From: an uncultured Alphaproteobacteria bacterium
Lineage (GTDB): Bacteria; Pseudomonadota; Alphaproteobacteria; Micropepsales; Micropepsaceae
Length of the DNA stretch: 64,000 nt
Assembly (NCBI GenBank): GCA_902826695.1
Contig: CADEFU010000002.1
Coordinates: 480,267-544,266 of the forward strand
Direction: 5' to 3'
The notes beneath the pieces are model-generated. The model was not told the DNA's origin. It saw only the letters and a list, made by a program, of their open reading frames with translations, and ran no database searches. This document shows positions 17,452-27,023 of this stretch, piece after piece (position 1 is the stretch's first letter; each line of letters starts with the position of its first letter). The translations under genes were made by a program, and so were the position numbers.

Positions 17452-18690
17452 ATGACGACGCCTTCGATATCGAATCAGCCGTGGCTCAACGCGCCGGAGA
17501 CGCGCGCAGTGATGGACGCGCTCAATCACGGTGGTGGCGAGGCGCGTTTTGTCGGCGGTTGCGTGCGCAATGCACTCATGGGTGTGCCGGTCGAGGACAT
17601 TGATATTGCGACGCCGCTTGTGCCGGACGAGGTGACGCGCAGGTTGGTGGCGGCGGGGATGCAGGCCGTGCCCACCGGCATCGAACACGGGACGATCACG
17701 GCGGTCACCAACAAGAAGCCTTTCGAGATCACGACGCTGCGACGCGACGTGTCGACCGATGGGCGGCGCGCAACGGTCGCGTTCAGCACGGACTGGGCGG
17801 AGGATGCGCAGCGGCGCGACTTCACAATGAACGCGCTCTACGCGGATCGTACCGGGCAAGTTTTCGACGTCGTCGGTGGCATTGCCGACCTGAACGCGCG
17901 GCGCGTGCGGTTCATCGGCGATCCAGCGCGGCGGATTGCGGAGGATTATCTGCGTATCCTGCGGCTGTTCCGATTTCATGCGTGGTACGGCAAGGGCGAC
18001 ATCGACCCGGACGGACTCGCCGCTTGCGCGGCGGCGCGCGGCCAGATCAAGACGCTGTCGGGCGAGCGGGTTCAGAAGGAGATGCTGAAGGTTCTTGCCG
18101 CCGAGCATCCCATACCGGTGCTGCGCATGATGGCCGCGTCGGGCGTGCTCGGCGAGGTGCTGCACGGGGCGCTGAAGTTCGAACGGTTTCAGCGGTTGTG
18201 CGAGATCGACGCGGATCAGTTCTTTGACGCCGATGGCTTGCTGCGTCTCGGTGCGCTCCTTGCCGATGAAGCGCAGGCTGGCGAAATAGCAACGCGCTGG
18301 CGCTTGTCGAACGACGATCGCGATCGGCTGTCGGATATGCTCGGTGCGCCGGTAAAAGTGGTATCGTATCTTTCGATCCGCGAAGTGCGGCGCGCGCTTT
18401 ACCGGTTCGGAACGCCTTTGTTCAAGGACTGGGTGCGCCTTCGTTGGGCGGAGGATCCGAAACTTTCGAACGGCGTGCAGTGGCGCGCGCTGATGGCGCT
18501 TGCGGACGGTTGGGTGCGGCCGGTGTTTCCGCTTCGCGGGCCGGATGTGATGGCGGCCGGCGTGCCGCATGGGCCTCTTATCGGCAAGGTGTTGAACGAA
18601 GTCGAGGCATGGTGGATCGACAGCGATTTCACCGACGATCAGTTCTCGCTTGCCGAACGGCTCAAGGCCGTTGTGCAGGCGACGATTTGA
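17452..18690 (+). CDS. cca: CCA tRNA nucleotidyltransferase
   Basis: A 412-residue class II tRNA nucleotidyltransferase/poly(A) polymerase family protein, which adds or repairs the 3' CCA of tRNAs. The head domain has 'FVGGCVRNALMG' (33-44) and the metal-binding pair in 'VEDIDIATP' (Asp49, Asp51). 'RRDFTMNALYAD' and 'RFIGDPARRIAEDYLRILRLFRFHA' are the template and neck motifs. No HD domain is seen at the C-terminus. The ATG at 17452 is 5 bp after the Nudix stop. It could be a pure poly(A) polymerase, but in alphaproteobacteria this form is the CCA enzyme. Confidence 0.92.
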   Translation: MTTPSISNQPWLNAPETRAVMDALNHGGGEARFVGGCVRNALMGVPVEDIDIATPLVPDEVTRRLVAAGMQAVPTGIEHGTITAVTNKKPFEITTLRRDVSTDGRRATVAFSTDWAEDAQRRDFTMNALYADRTGQVFDVVGGIADLNARRVRFIGDPARRIAEDYLRILRLFRFHAWYGKGDIDPDGLAACAAARGQIKTLSGERVQKEMLKVLAAEHPIPVLRMMAASGVLGEVLHGALKFERFQRLCEIDADQFFDADGLLRLGALLADEAQAGEIATRWRLSNDDRDRLSDMLGAPVKVVSYLSIREVRRALYRFGTPLFKDWVRLRWAEDPKLSNGVQWRALMALADGWVRPVFPLRGPDVMAAGVPHGPLIGKVLNEVEAWWIDSDFTDDQFSLAERLKAVVQATI

Positions 18691-18752
18691 GCGAGCCTAC
18701 CTCCGCAAGGGGTCGTGTTTCCCGTATGGCTTGCAGAAACAGGTAGAGGGCG

Positions 18753-19601
18753 ATGCCGCATATCACTGTCATTGAGAGCTTGTGCATCCCGGGGTCTACG
18801 GAACGGGTGAACGACGATGCGTGCGGGGCGACGGCGAGCATCGCGTTTGTGCTCGACGGGGTGACCTCGTTGGGCGAGCCGTTGTTGCCGGGTACTTCCG
18901 ATGCGGCTTGGGCATCGCATACGGCGCGGGACCTGTTCTTGGCGCACGGAACCGGGCCGGCGCAGGATTTGCGGTCGCTCATCACCACGGTAGCCGAGGG
19001 GATTACAGCGCGGTTCGAGAAGGAGCGGTCGCGGGCGCCGCGTGAGCGCTATGAGTTGCCGTGGACGACGATGTGTTTGATCGGCTCCGCAGCGGGCGTC
19101 CTCAATCTGGCCTATGTCGGCGATAGCCGGATTCTGATCGAGACTGCTGACGATGAGGTCCACAATTTCGGGACCAATCCGTCGCGGAGTGCGTTCGAGA
19201 CACAGCTGGCGCAGAAGATGATCGCGGCCCGGGCCGGTCAACCGCTTGGGTCTGCGGTCGTGCTGCCCGAGTTGCGGCGGGCGCGGGAGGTTGTAAATAC
19301 GCCAAAGGGATATTGGTTGCTTGGGGCAGATCCGGCTGTTGGAGCGCATGCGACGGTGACGTCGCTCGCGCTATCGGGGCCGGCCACCGTGTTGCTTGTC
19401 ACCGACGGGTTTTACGCGTTGGTCGAGGACTACAAGCGCTACGGCGATCGCGAGTTGATTGCGACTGCGCAGACAATCGGACTACAGACGCTAGCGCGCG
19501 AGCTTCGGCATATCGAAAACGACGACCCGAACGGCGCGCGCTATCCGCGAATGAAAAAGAGCGACGATGCGACCGCGTTGCTGGTGCGCGTCGAACCGTA
19601 G
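18753..19601 (+). CDS. PP2C-like protein phosphatase
   Basis: A 282-residue PPM/PP2C-type serine/threonine phosphatase domain with no other domain. The metal-binding motifs are present in modified form: 'RVNDDACG' (about 18-25), 'AFVLDGVTSLG' (31-41), 'AYVGDSRI' (119-126), 'LLVTDGFYAL' (about 213-222) and 'SDDATALLV' near the end. Its substrate protein is not apparent; no kinase lies nearby. It follows cca by 62 bp and may share its transcript. It converges with the next gene, with stops adjacent at 19601/19602. Confidence 0.82.
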   Translation: MPHITVIESLCIPGSTERVNDDACGATASIAFVLDGVTSLGEPLLPGTSDAAWASHTARDLFLAHGTGPAQDLRSLITTVAEGITARFEKERSRAPRERYELPWTTMCLIGSAAGVLNLAYVGDSRILIETADDEVHNFGTNPSRSAFETQLAQKMIAARAGQPLGSAVVLPELRRAREVVNTPKGYWLLGADPAVGAHATVTSLALSGPATVLLVTDGFYALVEDYKRYGDRELIATAQTIGLQTLARELRHIENDDPNGARYPRMKKSDDATALLVRVEP

Positions 19602-20162
19602 CTATTTCAGTTTGCGGAGCGCGCCTTTGACGGTGCGGACGAACTTGCCGTCCTTCACGTTCGAGAACTCGAGGCGCATTTCCTTGCCGACGGCGCGGCG
19701 GCGGTAGGTTTGGAACTCGGGTCTGCCGTCTTCGTTGATGGTGAAGCTGGAGACGACGAGGCCGGTGCCGTCCAATCTAGCCCAGTAGATAATGCCGCCG
19801 TTGTACGGGTCCGTATCGGCCTTGGCGCGCCAGGTGTTGGGTTGCGGAGCCGGGACGAATTCGACAGTGGTCGATTTCAGCACTTCGAGGGGCGCTTTGG
19901 GATTGCCCTTCTGGCGTTGGAGGGTGGACCAGCTCAAGTGGAAGCCACCGAGGTCGGACTTCTTGATCGAGACGGCAATGTCGCGCTTTGAGGTTGGGAA
20001 GTCCTCGTCGGTTTCGCTCATCGCGGTGGCGGTGCCTTGCCAGTCGCCGACATAGCCGTCGAGCGTAAGCGGCGGGACAGTGACTTTGGTCGGCGCGGCG
20101 CTTGCGGGGAAGGCGATCAGCAAGGCTGCGATGGTGAGGGCGAGGAAACGAACGAGCGGCAT
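19602..20162 (-). CDS. Small exported protein of unknown function
   Basis: A 186-residue protein with a signal peptide ('RFLALTIAALLIAFPASAAP'). The mature part is beta-rich ('LDGYVGDWQGTATAM', 'GGFHLSWSTLQRQKG', 'LVVSSFTINEDGRPE') and ends in basic residues. I do not recognise the family. The pattern of alternating strands after an 'L-D-G-x-x-x-D-W' opening is reminiscent of small carbohydrate-binding-like or lipocalin-like beta-sandwiches, but that is speculative. The ATG at 20162 has GGAG six bases upstream, better than a TTG at 20174. Confidence 0.65.
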   Translation of the reverse strand: MPLVRFLALTIAALLIAFPASAAPTKVTVPPLTLDGYVGDWQGTATAMSETDEDFPTSKRDIAVSIKKSDLGGFHLSWSTLQRQKGNPKAPLEVLKSTTVEFVPAPQPNTWRAKADTDPYNGGIIYWARLDGTGLVVSSFTINEDGRPEFQTYRRRAVGKEMRLEFSNVKDGKFVRTVKGALRKLK

Positions 20163-20212
20163 TGCGATCTCCAACCGATTCCCCGCAGCATTTCACCAAG
20201 TGGCCGTTGGCT

Positions 20213-21082
20213 TCAAGGCCAACGCACCTCTGGCGGAAGCGACATCAGGATCGCTTCGACGTTGCCGCCCGTTTTCAGGCCGAATTGGGTGCCGCGGTCG
20301 TAGAGGAGGTTGAATTCGACATAGCGGCCGCGGCGCATCAGCTGGTGTTCGCGCTCTTCACGCGTCCACGAGCCGTTCATGTGGCGGCGGACGATTTGGG
20401 GGTAGACGCTCAGGAACGCTTCACCGACATCGCGGGTGAAGGCGAAGTCTGCCTCCCAATCGTCAGTGTCGAGGTAGTCGTAGAAGATGCCGCCGACGCC
20501 GCGCGGCTCGCCGCGATGAGGGAGAAAGAAGTACTCGTCGCACCAGGCTTTGAAGTCCTTGTAGTAGTTCGGGTCGTGGCGATCACACGCATTGCGAAGG
20601 GCGTTGTGGAAGTCGGCGGTGTCTTGGTCGTTCGGGTATGAGGGCGTGAGGTCGGCGCCACCGCCAAACCATGCCTTCTTGGTAACGATGTGGCGCGTGT
20701 TCATATGGACCGCTGGCACGCGCGGGTTCTGCATGTGGGCGACAAGCGAGATGCCACCCGCCCAGAACGATGGATCGTCGCCGGCGCCTGGGATCGATTG
20801 CGCGAAGTCCTTTGAGAACTTTCCGTAGACAGTTGAGATGTTTACGCCGACCTTTTCGAACACGCGGCCGTGCATGACCGACATCGTGCCGCCGCCGGCA
20901 TCGGTGCCGGCCTCGGCGTTGCGCTTCCAGGATTTGCGTTGAAAGCGGCCAGGTGGCCGGTCGGCGTGCGGGCCGGCGAGCTCGTCTTCGAGGCGTTCGA
21001 ATTCGGCGCAGATTCGGTCGCGGAGCTCTTCGAACCAACCGGCGGCTCTGGTTTTGCGTTCGACGTTTATGTCGATGTTCAT
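20213..21082 (-). CDS. hemF: Oxygen-dependent coproporphyrinogen III oxidase
   Basis: A 289-residue HemF. It converts coproporphyrinogen III to protoporphyrinogen IX using O2, a late step of heme synthesis in the cytoplasm. Family blocks are clear: '[19 protein letters not shown]', '[10 protein letters not shown]', '[13 protein letters not shown]', '[17 protein letters not shown]' and '[20 protein letters not shown]'. The start overlaps the trmL stop by 4 bp, so the two genes are translationally coupled. The FNR-type box at the trmL start could repress this oxygen-requiring enzyme when oxygen is low (inference). Confidence 0.96.
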   Translation of the reverse strand: MNIDINVERKTRAAGWFEELRDRICAEFERLEDELAGPHADRPPGRFQRKSWKRNAEAGTDAGGGTMSVMHGRVFEKVGVNISTVYGKFSKDFAQSIPGAGDDPSFWAGGISLVAHMQNPRVPAVHMNTRHIVTKKAWFGGGADLTPSYPNDQDTADFHNALRNACDRHDPNYYKDFKAWCDEYFFLPHRGEPRGVGGIFYDYLDTDDWEADFAFTRDVGEAFLSVYPQIVRRHMNGSWTREEREHQLMRRGRYVEFNLLYDRGTQFGLKTGGNVEAILMSLPPEVRWP

Positions 21083-21537
21083 TGGAGGCTCTCCTTGAAG
21101 GCGTCGGTTTGGCGCAGGGCTTCGCCCAAGATCATGGCGGCGGCGACCGCTACGTTCAGCGAACGCATGTCTTCTGCCATGGGGATACGGATGCGCACAT
21201 CGGTCGACACCATGACTTCATCGGTGACACCGGCGCTCTCGCGGCCGAACAGAAGCGTGTCGTCGGGGCGATAGCTGACTGCGGTATAGGGTTTTGAGGC
21301 CTTCGTGGTGGCGAGGACAAGCCGGCCCTGGCGCGCGGCCTCGAACGCAGCCCAGGAGGCGTGGCGCGTGACGAGGGCTCGGGGCAGATAGTCGAGGCCG
21401 GCGCGCTTCAGGCTCGCGTCGCCGAAGGGGAAGCCGCAGGGTTCGATGATGTCGATTGCTACATTCATGCACGCGCCGAGCCGGATGATGGTGCCGGTGT
21501 TCGCGGCTATGTCAGGTTCAAACAGGGCGATGCGCAT
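21079..21537 (-). CDS. trmL: tRNA (cytidine(34)-2'-O)-methyltransferase TrmL
   Basis: A 152-residue minimal SPOUT-class RNA 2'-O-methyltransferase that modifies the wobble base of tRNA-Leu isoacceptors. The start '[23 protein letters not shown]' and the knot motifs '[12 protein letters not shown]' and '[28 protein letters not shown]' define the TrmL group. Length is typical (about 150). It is first of the trmL-hemF pair and divergent from petABC. The first codon overlaps a palindromic TTGAC-N4-ATCAA box. Confidence 0.94.
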   Translation of the reverse strand: MRIALFEPDIAANTGTIIRLGACMNVAIDIIEPCGFPFGDASLKRAGLDYLPRALVTRHASWAAFEAARQGRLVLATTKASKPYTAVSYRPDDTLLFGRESAGVTDEVMVSTDVRIRIPMAEDMRSLNVAVAAAMILGEALRQTDAFKESLQ

Positions 21538-21550
21538 TGACGGGAATCAA
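21537..21550. promoter_or_regulatory. FNR/FixK-type box between trmL-hemF and petABC
   Basis: TTGAC-GGGA-ATCAA fits the FNR/FixK/FnrL consensus TTGAY-N4-RTCAA at every defined base. It overlaps the trmL start codon on one side and lies about 215 bp before the petA start on the other. Such boxes bind oxygen-sensing CRP/FNR-family dimers. Roughly 0.2 matches are expected by chance in this window. The placement over the trmL start would favour repression of trmL-hemF; an effect on petABC depends on an unknown start site. Confidence 0.5.
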
Positions 21551-21593
21551 CCAGAACGTCGTGGTTTCGTGTTTGGAAAAAATCATCCACCGA

Positions 21594-21624
21594 ATGCCGC
21601 AGCGTTCCGCCATTTATGCGGCAT
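21594..21624 (+). promoter_or_regulatory. Inverted repeat upstream of petABC
   Basis: ATGCCGCA (21594-21601) and TGCGGCAT (21617-21624) are perfect 8-bp arms around a 15-base loop in the petA upstream region. A second shorter repeat, CGCGAT-TTGCC-ATCGCG, lies near 21700. These may be operator or leader structures; nothing more can be said from sequence. Confidence 0.3.
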
Positions 21625-21765
21625 CGTGACGCAAGACCATAGGGGGGCGACTCTCTATTTTGCGGCCGAATTCAAGGCCTTGTCTCAGGTCCGGCGCGAT
21701 TTGCCATCGCGACGGAACTTCTTCTCACAACCACATCATCTTCGTGCCCAGAGGGGGCTACAACC

Positions 21766-22329
21766 TTGGCGCATTCCATGGACAACGCCAACGTTACCCG
21801 GCGTGATTTTATCTACGTGGCCTCAGCGGCCGCTGCAGGCGTGGGGCTCGCTGCTTCACTCTGGCCCTTCATCGATCAGATGAATCCAGCTGCCGATACG
21901 TTGGCCTTGAAAGAGGTCGAGTTCGATCTGACGCCGGTAATCCCGGGACAGATCGTGACGATCGAGTGGCAAAAGAAACCGGTCTTCATTCGCCGCCGCA
22001 CACCTGAAGAGGTGAAGGCCGCGGAAGATGCCCCGCTTGGCGATCTCATCGATCCGCAAGCGGACAAAGATCGCGTTCAAAAGCCGGAATGGCTGATCCT
22101 TGTTGCGACATGCACCCATTTGGGTTGCGTGCCGAGCAAGGAGATGAAGGGCGAGTTCGGCGGCTGGCTTTGCCCGTGCCACGGCTCGCACTACGACACG
22201 TCGGGGCGCATTCGCAAAGGTCCCGCGCCGAAGAATTTGGAAGTGCCTCCCTACCAGTTCCTGTCGGATACCAAAGTGCTGATTGGTGCTGCGCCGAAAG
22301 CTGGCGCTGCTGCTGAACATCACGGCTGA
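21766..22329 (+). CDS. petA: Ubiquinol-cytochrome c reductase, Rieske iron-sulfur subunit
   Basis: A 187-residue Rieske protein of the bc1 complex. The N-terminus has a twin-arginine signal (T-R-R-D-F, residues 11-15) that serves as the membrane anchor ('[16 protein letters not shown]'). The 2Fe-2S ligands are in CTHLGC (116-121) and CPCHGSHYD (136-144), giving two Cys and two His plus the disulfide Cys pair. A GAGGGGG eight bases before the TTG at 21766 favours this start over the ATG at 21778, which is 20 bases away. It is first of petABC. Confidence 0.97.
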   Translation: MAHSMDNANVTRRDFIYVASAAAAGVGLAASLWPFIDQMNPAADTLALKEVEFDLTPVIPGQIVTIEWQKKPVFIRRRTPEEVKAAEDAPLGDLIDPQADKDRVQKPEWLILVATCTHLGCVPSKEMKGEFGGWLCPCHGSHYDTSGRIRKGPAPKNLEVPPYQFLSDTKVLIGAAPKAGAAAEHHG

Positions 22330-22337
22330 GGGCAACA

Positions 22338-23615
22338 ATGGCGCACGGCAACTACTCCTATAAACCGACGAACGCGTTCACGAAGTGGCTCGATTCCCGA
22401 CTGCCGATCATTCGGCTGATCGACGAGTCGGTGCTCGCTTTCCCCACGCCGAAGAACCTCAACATGTGGTTCACGTTCGGCGGCATCCTGACGTTCATGC
22501 TGGCGGTGCAGATCGTGTCGGGCATCGTGCTCGCGATGCACTACGTGCCGCACGAGACGCAGGCCTTCGACAGCGTCGAGCGCATCATGCGCGACGTGAA
22601 CTACGGCTGGCTCTTGCGCTATATGCACTCGAACGGCGCGTCGTTCTTCTTCATCGCGGTTTACCTGCACATTTTCCGCGGGCTCTACTACGGCTCTTAC
22701 AAGGCGCCGCGCGAGGTGCTGTGGCTGCTCGGTATCGTGATCTATCTGCTCATGATGGCGACGGGCTTCCTCGGCTACACGCTGCCGTGGGGGCAAATGT
22801 CGTTCTGGGGCGCGACGGTGATAACGAACTTCTTCTCGGCGATCCCGGTCATCGGCGAGAGCATCACGCAGTGGCTGTGGGGTTCGTTTGCGGTCGACAA
22901 CTCGACGCTGCAGCGCTTCTTCTCGCTGCACTATCTGTTGCCGTTCGTGATTGCCGGCGTCGTGGTGTTGCATATTTGGGCGCTGCACGTGCCGGGCAAC
23001 AACAACCCGCTCGGCATCGACGTGAAGGGGCCGGCTGATACGGTGCCGTTCCATCCCTACTACACGACGAAAGACGCGTTCTGGATTGCGCTGTTCCTCA
23101 TCGTGTTCTGCTACTTCATCTTCTTCAACCCGAACTTCCTGGGGCATGCCGACAACTACGTGCCGGCAAACCGGCTCGTTACGCCTGCGCACATCGTGCC
23201 GGAGTGGTACTATCTGCCGCTCTACGCGATCTTGCGCTCGGTGCCGGACAAGCTGTTCGGCGTGATCTTGATGTTCGGCGCGATCTTCGTGTGGGCCCTG
23301 CTGCCATGGCTCGACACCTCGCGGGTCCGATCGAACCGGTTCCGGCCGTTCATGAAGCAGTTCTTCTGGATCCTGATGGTCGTGATCTTCCTGCTCGGCT
23401 ATCTGGGTGCGCAGACGGCCGACGACAGCAACCTCGTCTTCTTCGGGGTGGAGCTGCCGATCGGGAAAATTCTGCTGTCGCGGATTCTGACGATCTACTA
23501 CTTCTTGCACTTCCTGCTTATCACGCCCCTTGTGGGCTTGATGGAGACGCCGCACGCGGTGCCTGAGAGTATTTCGAAGGCAGTGTTGGCCAAGAAGGGC
23601 GGGGCGCAATCATGA
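22338..23615 (+). CDS. petB: Cytochrome b of the bc1 complex
   Basis: A 425-residue cytochrome b with eight transmembrane helices. Helices B and D carry the paired heme His residues ('[12 protein letters not shown]' follows helix A; '[23 protein letters not shown]' is helix D). The quinol-oxidation motif PEWY lies in '[19 protein letters not shown]'. This subunit oxidises ubiquinol at Qo and reduces quinone at Qi. It is not fused to cytochrome c1, unlike the fbcH arrangement of some rhizobia. It starts 8 bp after petA and its stop overlaps the petC start by 4 bp. Confidence 0.98.
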   Translation: MAHGNYSYKPTNAFTKWLDSRLPIIRLIDESVLAFPTPKNLNMWFTFGGILTFMLAVQIVSGIVLAMHYVPHETQAFDSVERIMRDVNYGWLLRYMHSNGASFFFIAVYLHIFRGLYYGSYKAPREVLWLLGIVIYLLMMATGFLGYTLPWGQMSFWGATVITNFFSAIPVIGESITQWLWGSFAVDNSTLQRFFSLHYLLPFVIAGVVVLHIWALHVPGNNNPLGIDVKGPADTVPFHPYYTTKDAFWIALFLIVFCYFIFFNPNFLGHADNYVPANRLVTPAHIVPEWYYLPLYAILRSVPDKLFGVILMFGAIFVWALLPWLDTSRVRSNRFRPFMKQFFWILMVVIFLLGYLGAQTADDSNLVFFGVELPIGKILLSRILTIYYFLHFLLITPLVGLMETPHAVPESISKAVLAKKGGAQS

Positions 23616-24409
23616 AACTCAAAGCTTTGCTTGCGATCGTTCTTAGTCTTGGCCTGGCCGGTGGCGCACTTGCTGCCGGCGGCGAAGGTAGCCTTGAGGC
23701 CAAGCACCCGAAAAAGGTCGATTGGTCCTGGGAGGGGCCGTTCGGGCACTTCGATCGGCAACAGCTGCAGCGCGGCTATTTGGTCTACAAAGAGGTCTGC
23801 GCCGCGTGCCACAGCATGAGCTTGCTGTCGTTCCGGAATCTGTCGCAACCGGGTGGCCCCGAGTTCACCGAGGCGCAGATGAAGGCCATAGCGGCGTCGT
23901 ACAAGATCAAGGCGCTTGACGAGAAGGGCGAGGAAGTCGAGCGACCGGGCATTCCGGCGGATCGCTTCCCGCTGGCTTATGCGAACGAGCGTGCGGCGCG
24001 CGCGGCGAACAACAACGCGTATCCGGTCGATCTGTCTGTCATCACCAAGGCGCGGCACGACGGGTCGAACTATGTCTACACGCTGATCACTGGTTATTCC
24101 GAACAGCCGCCTGCCGGCGTCACTTTGCTGCCCGGCTTGTACTACAACGAGTACTTCCCGAACCATCAGATCGCGATGCCGGCGCCATTGACGGCCGACG
24201 ATCAGGTGACATACGCGCCCGACGCGGGCAATCCGAAGGCCACGAAGGATCAGATGGCCAAGGACGTGGTTGCGTTTCTTAGCTGGGCTGCCGAGCCCAA
24301 GATGGAAGAGCGTAAGCAGCTTGGCGTAAAGGTGCTGATCTTCTTGGTGCTGTTGTCGGTTCTGCTGTACGTCGCTTACCGCCGCTTGTGGCGGGACGTC
24401 GATCACTGA
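23612..24409 (+). CDS. petC: Cytochrome c1 of the bc1 complex
   Basis: A 265-residue periplasmic cytochrome c1. It has a signal peptide (residues 1-21), the covalent heme motif CAACHS (Cys63, Cys66, His67), and a Met-containing region '[16 protein letters not shown]' supplying the likely sixth ligand. One C-terminal transmembrane anchor (about 239-257) is followed by a basic tail. It passes electrons from the Rieske protein to a soluble or membrane cytochrome c. The 4-bp ATGA overlap with petB and a good terminator after its stop make petABC a complete three-gene operon. Confidence 0.97.
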   Translation: MKLKALLAIVLSLGLAGGALAAGGEGSLEAKHPKKVDWSWEGPFGHFDRQQLQRGYLVYKEVCAACHSMSLLSFRNLSQPGGPEFTEAQMKAIAASYKIKALDEKGEEVERPGIPADRFPLAYANERAARAANNNAYPVDLSVITKARHDGSNYVYTLITGYSEQPPAGVTLLPGLYYNEYFPNHQIAMPAPLTADDQVTYAPDAGNPKATKDQMAKDVVAFLSWAAEPKMEERKQLGVKVLIFLVLLSVLLYVAYRRLWRDVDH

Positions 24410-24435
24410 TCGGCAACGCGGACTTGAATTCACAG

Positions 24436-24469
24436 GGGCCGGCGCCATATGTGCCGGCCCTTTGTTTTT
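24436..24469 (+). terminator. Rho-independent terminator of petABC
   Basis: GGGCCGGC (24436-24443) pairs perfectly with GCCGGCCC (24453-24460) across a nine-base loop and is followed by TTTGTTTTT. This closes the petABC transcript and separates it from the mtnP array. Confidence 0.88.
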
Positions 24470-24520
24470 GGGGGGCGAGCGGTTACAACCGCCGCCGTCA
24501 CCGTGGATTGAGGACTTGAG

Positions 24521-25399
24521 ATGACGAACACCGTATTGGGCGTGATCGGCGGCAGCGGGGTCTACGGTATCGATGGGCTCGAGAACCAGCGGTGGGAACG
24601 GGTGCGCTCGCCGTGGGGCGAGGCTTCGGATGAGCTGCTCTTCGGGCGCCTCGGCGGCGTCGACATGGTGTTCCTGCCGCGGCACGGGCGGGGCCATGTG
24701 CATTCGCCGACCAGCATCAACTATCGCGCCAATATCGATGTCTTGAAGCGCGTCGGTGTCACCGATGTGATCTCTGTTTCGGCGTGCGGTTCGTTCAAGG
24801 AAGAATTGCCGCCGGGCATGTTCGTGCTCGCGGACCAGTTCATCGACCGGACATTCGCGCGGGAGAAGTCGTTCTTCGGACCAGGATTTGTGGCGCACGT
24901 GTCGCTTGCGCATCCGGTGTGTCCGCGCCTTGTCGGTGCGCTCGCCGACGCCGCGAAAGAGGCGTCGATCCAGCATGTCGTTGGCGGGACCTATCTTGCT
25001 ATGGAGGGGCCGCAGTTTTCGACACTCGCGGAAAGCAATCTCTATCGCTCGTGGGGCTGCAGCGTAATCGGTATGACGGCCATGCCGGAAGCGAAGCTCG
25101 CGCGCGAGGCGGAGCTTCCTTACGCGATCGTGGCGATGGTCACCGACTATGACTGCTGGCATCCGGGCCACGATCACGTGACGGTCGATCAAGTGATCAA
25201 GATTTTGAATGGCAATGCGGATCGTGCGCGGACGCTTTTGAAGCGCGTTGCGCCGAAGCTCGGACCGAAGCGGACACCGTCGCCGGCTGGGATCGAGCAT
25301 ACGCTTGATACCGCCCTGATTACCGCGCCGGAGAAGCGCGACCCTGCCGTTGTTGCGAAACTGGATGCGGTCGCCGGCCGCGTTCTCAAGAAGGCTTGA
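24521..25399 (+). CDS. mtnP: 5'-methylthioadenosine phosphorylase
   Basis: A 292-residue MTA phosphorylase of the PNP/MTAP family. It splits 5'-methylthioadenosine (a polyamine and homoserine-lactone by-product) into adenine and 5-methylthioribose-1-phosphate. Signatures include '[14 protein letters not shown]' at the start, '[20 protein letters not shown]' for phosphate binding, '[13 protein letters not shown]' and '[19 protein letters not shown]'. The final 'VTDYDCWH' is the purine-site loop. It is first of the array; apt follows and would recycle the adenine, and mtnA the sugar phosphate. Confidence 0.95.
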   Translation: MTNTVLGVIGGSGVYGIDGLENQRWERVRSPWGEASDELLFGRLGGVDMVFLPRHGRGHVHSPTSINYRANIDVLKRVGVTDVISVSACGSFKEELPPGMFVLADQFIDRTFAREKSFFGPGFVAHVSLAHPVCPRLVGALADAAKEASIQHVVGGTYLAMEGPQFSTLAESNLYRSWGCSVIGMTAMPEAKLAREAELPYAIVAMVTDYDCWHPGHDHVTVDQVIKILNGNADRARTLLKRVAPKLGPKRTPSPAGIEHTLDTALITAPEKRDPAVVAKLDAVAGRVLKKA

Positions 25400-25404
25400 A
25401 CCTC

Positions 25405-25932
25405 ATGGACATCAAATCGGTCATCCGCACGATTCCCGACTATCCGAAGCCGGGCATTATGTTCCGCGACGTGACGACGTTGTTGGGCAACGCGCGGGCG
25501 TTCCGAACAACCGTCGATCAGCTCGTGCAGCCCTACGCGGGCACGCGAATCGACAAGGTCGCCGGGATTGAGGCGCGCGGCTTCATTATCGCGGGGGCGG
25601 TCGCGCATCAGCTGTCCGTGGGCTTCGTACCGGTCCGCAAGAAGGGCAAATTGCCTTGGAAGACGCTCGGGCAGACCTATGACCTCGAGTACGGTACGGA
25701 CACGGTCGAGATTCACGAAGATGCCGTTGGGAAGGGTGACAACGTGTTGCTCGTGGACGATCTCATTGCGACCGGCGGTACGGCGGAGGCGGCGATCAAG
25801 CTGATCGAGAAGGCGGGCGGCAATGTCGTCGGGTGCAGTTTCATCATCGATCTGCCGGAGCTCAAAGGCCGGCGGCGGCTTGAGAAATTGGGCAAGAAGG
25901 TGCTGAGCCTCGTGGAGTTTGAAGGTCATTGA
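25405..25932 (+). CDS. apt: Adenine phosphoribosyltransferase
   Basis: A 175-residue APRT. It converts adenine and PRPP to AMP and pyrophosphate, recovering the adenine released by MtnP. '[21 protein letters not shown]' at the N-terminus and the PRPP loop '[17 protein letters not shown]' (about 116-132) are diagnostic, and '[12 protein letters not shown]' is the adenine-side segment. The ATG at 25405 gives the usual N-terminus; a TTG at 25396 overlapping the mtnP stop would add three residues. The stop overlaps the mtnA start. Confidence 0.96.
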   Translation: MDIKSVIRTIPDYPKPGIMFRDVTTLLGNARAFRTTVDQLVQPYAGTRIDKVAGIEARGFIIAGAVAHQLSVGFVPVRKKGKLPWKTLGQTYDLEYGTDTVEIHEDAVGKGDNVLLVDDLIATGGTAEAAIKLIEKAGGNVVGCSFIIDLPELKGRRRLEKLGKKVLSLVEFEGH

Positions 25933-27023
25933 AGATCCACGGACGTCACTACCGGACGATTTGGGTCGCAGCTGACGGCTGGTCGGTCGAGGTGATCGAT
26001 CAGACCAAGCTGCCGTTCGCGTTCGTGACCAAGCATCTTGCAAGCGCAGATGAGGCGGCCGAGGCGATCAAGTCGATGGTCGTGCGCGGGGCGCCGCTGA
26101 TCGGAGCGACAGGGGCTTACGGCCTTTGCATGGCGTTGCGGCAGGATGCATCCGACGATGCGCTGGAACGGGCGTACGACATGCTCGTCAAGACGCGGCC
26201 GACGGCGATCAATCTCAAATGGGCGCTCGACGAGATGATGGCGGCGGTGCGCAATCAGCCGGCGGACCGGCGCGTCGCTGCGGCCTATGCGCGGGCATCG
26301 CAGCTCTGCGATGACGACGTGGCAACGAACGAGGCGATCGGTCGCCACGGGCTAACGCTGATCGAGGGTATCGCGGCGAAGAAGCGGGGTGCGACGGTCA
26401 ATGTGCTCACGCACTGCAATGCCGGCTGGCTCGCTTGCGTCGACTGGGGAACGGCGCTCGCGCCGATCTACATGGCGCATGACAAAGGGATTGCGATCCA
26501 CGTTTGGGTGGATGAAACGCGACCGCGAAATCAGGGAGGGTCGCTGACCGCCTACGAGCTCGGCGCGCATGGCGTAAAACATTCGATCCTCGCGGACAAT
26601 GCCGGCGGGCATTACATGCAGCATGGCGATGTCGATATGTGCATTGTCGGCACGGATCGCACGACCGCATCGGGCGACGTCGCGAACAAAATAGGGACCT
26701 ATTTGAAGGCGCTGGCTGCGCACGACAACGGTGTGCCGTTCTACGTGGCGCTGCCGTCTTCGACGATCGATTGGACGATTTCGGACGGCGTGAAGCAGAT
26801 CGAGATCGAGGAACGCTCCGGGCGCGAGATCACGCATGTGCAGGGGCGCACGGCGGCCGGTGAGGTATTGACGGTCGAGCTGACGGCGCCAGGGTCGCCT
26901 GCGCGCAATCCGGCCTTTGATGTGACGCCGGCGCGGTTGGTGACGGGGCTTATCACGGAGCGCGGGGTGGCTGCGGCGACGCGCGAGGGCTTGCTCAAGC
27001 TCTTTCCGGAGCGAGCGCGGTGA
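25929..27023 (+). CDS. mtnA: Methylthioribose-1-phosphate isomerase
   Basis: A 364-residue aldose-ketose isomerase related to eIF2B. It turns 5-methylthioribose-1-phosphate into 5-methylthioribulose-1-phosphate. '[15 protein letters not shown]', '[12 protein letters not shown]' (catalytic Cys region), '[18 protein letters not shown]' and '[18 protein letters not shown]' (catalytic Asp) are all intact. The start is TTG, overlapping the apt stop as TTGA, which implies translational coupling. Length is normal. It feeds the aldolase encoded next. Confidence 0.95.
   Translation: MKIHGRHYRTIWVAADGWSVEVIDQTKLPFAFVTKHLASADEAAEAIKSMVVRGAPLIGATGAYGLCMALRQDASDDALERAYDMLVKTRPTAINLKWALDEMMAAVRNQPADRRVAAAYARASQLCDDDVATNEAIGRHGLTLIEGIAAKKRGATVNVLTHCNAGWLACVDWGTALAPIYMAHDKGIAIHVWVDETRPRNQGGSLTAYELGAHGVKHSILADNAGGHYMQHGDVDMCIVGTDRTTASGDVANKIGTYLKALAAHDNGVPFYVALPSSTIDWTISDGVKQIEIEERSGREITHVQGRTAAGEVLTVELTAPGSPARNPAFDVTPARLVTGLITERGVAAATREGLLKLFPERAR

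Noticed and set aside
22320..23609. A 429-codon frame antisense to petB
   Set aside because: Very rich in Arg, His, Gln and Glu, no recognisable fold; an artefact of the petB codon pattern.
23498..25300. A 600-codon frame antisense to petC and mtnP
   Set aside because: It crosses two well-identified genes and the petABC terminator, and has no family-like sequence.
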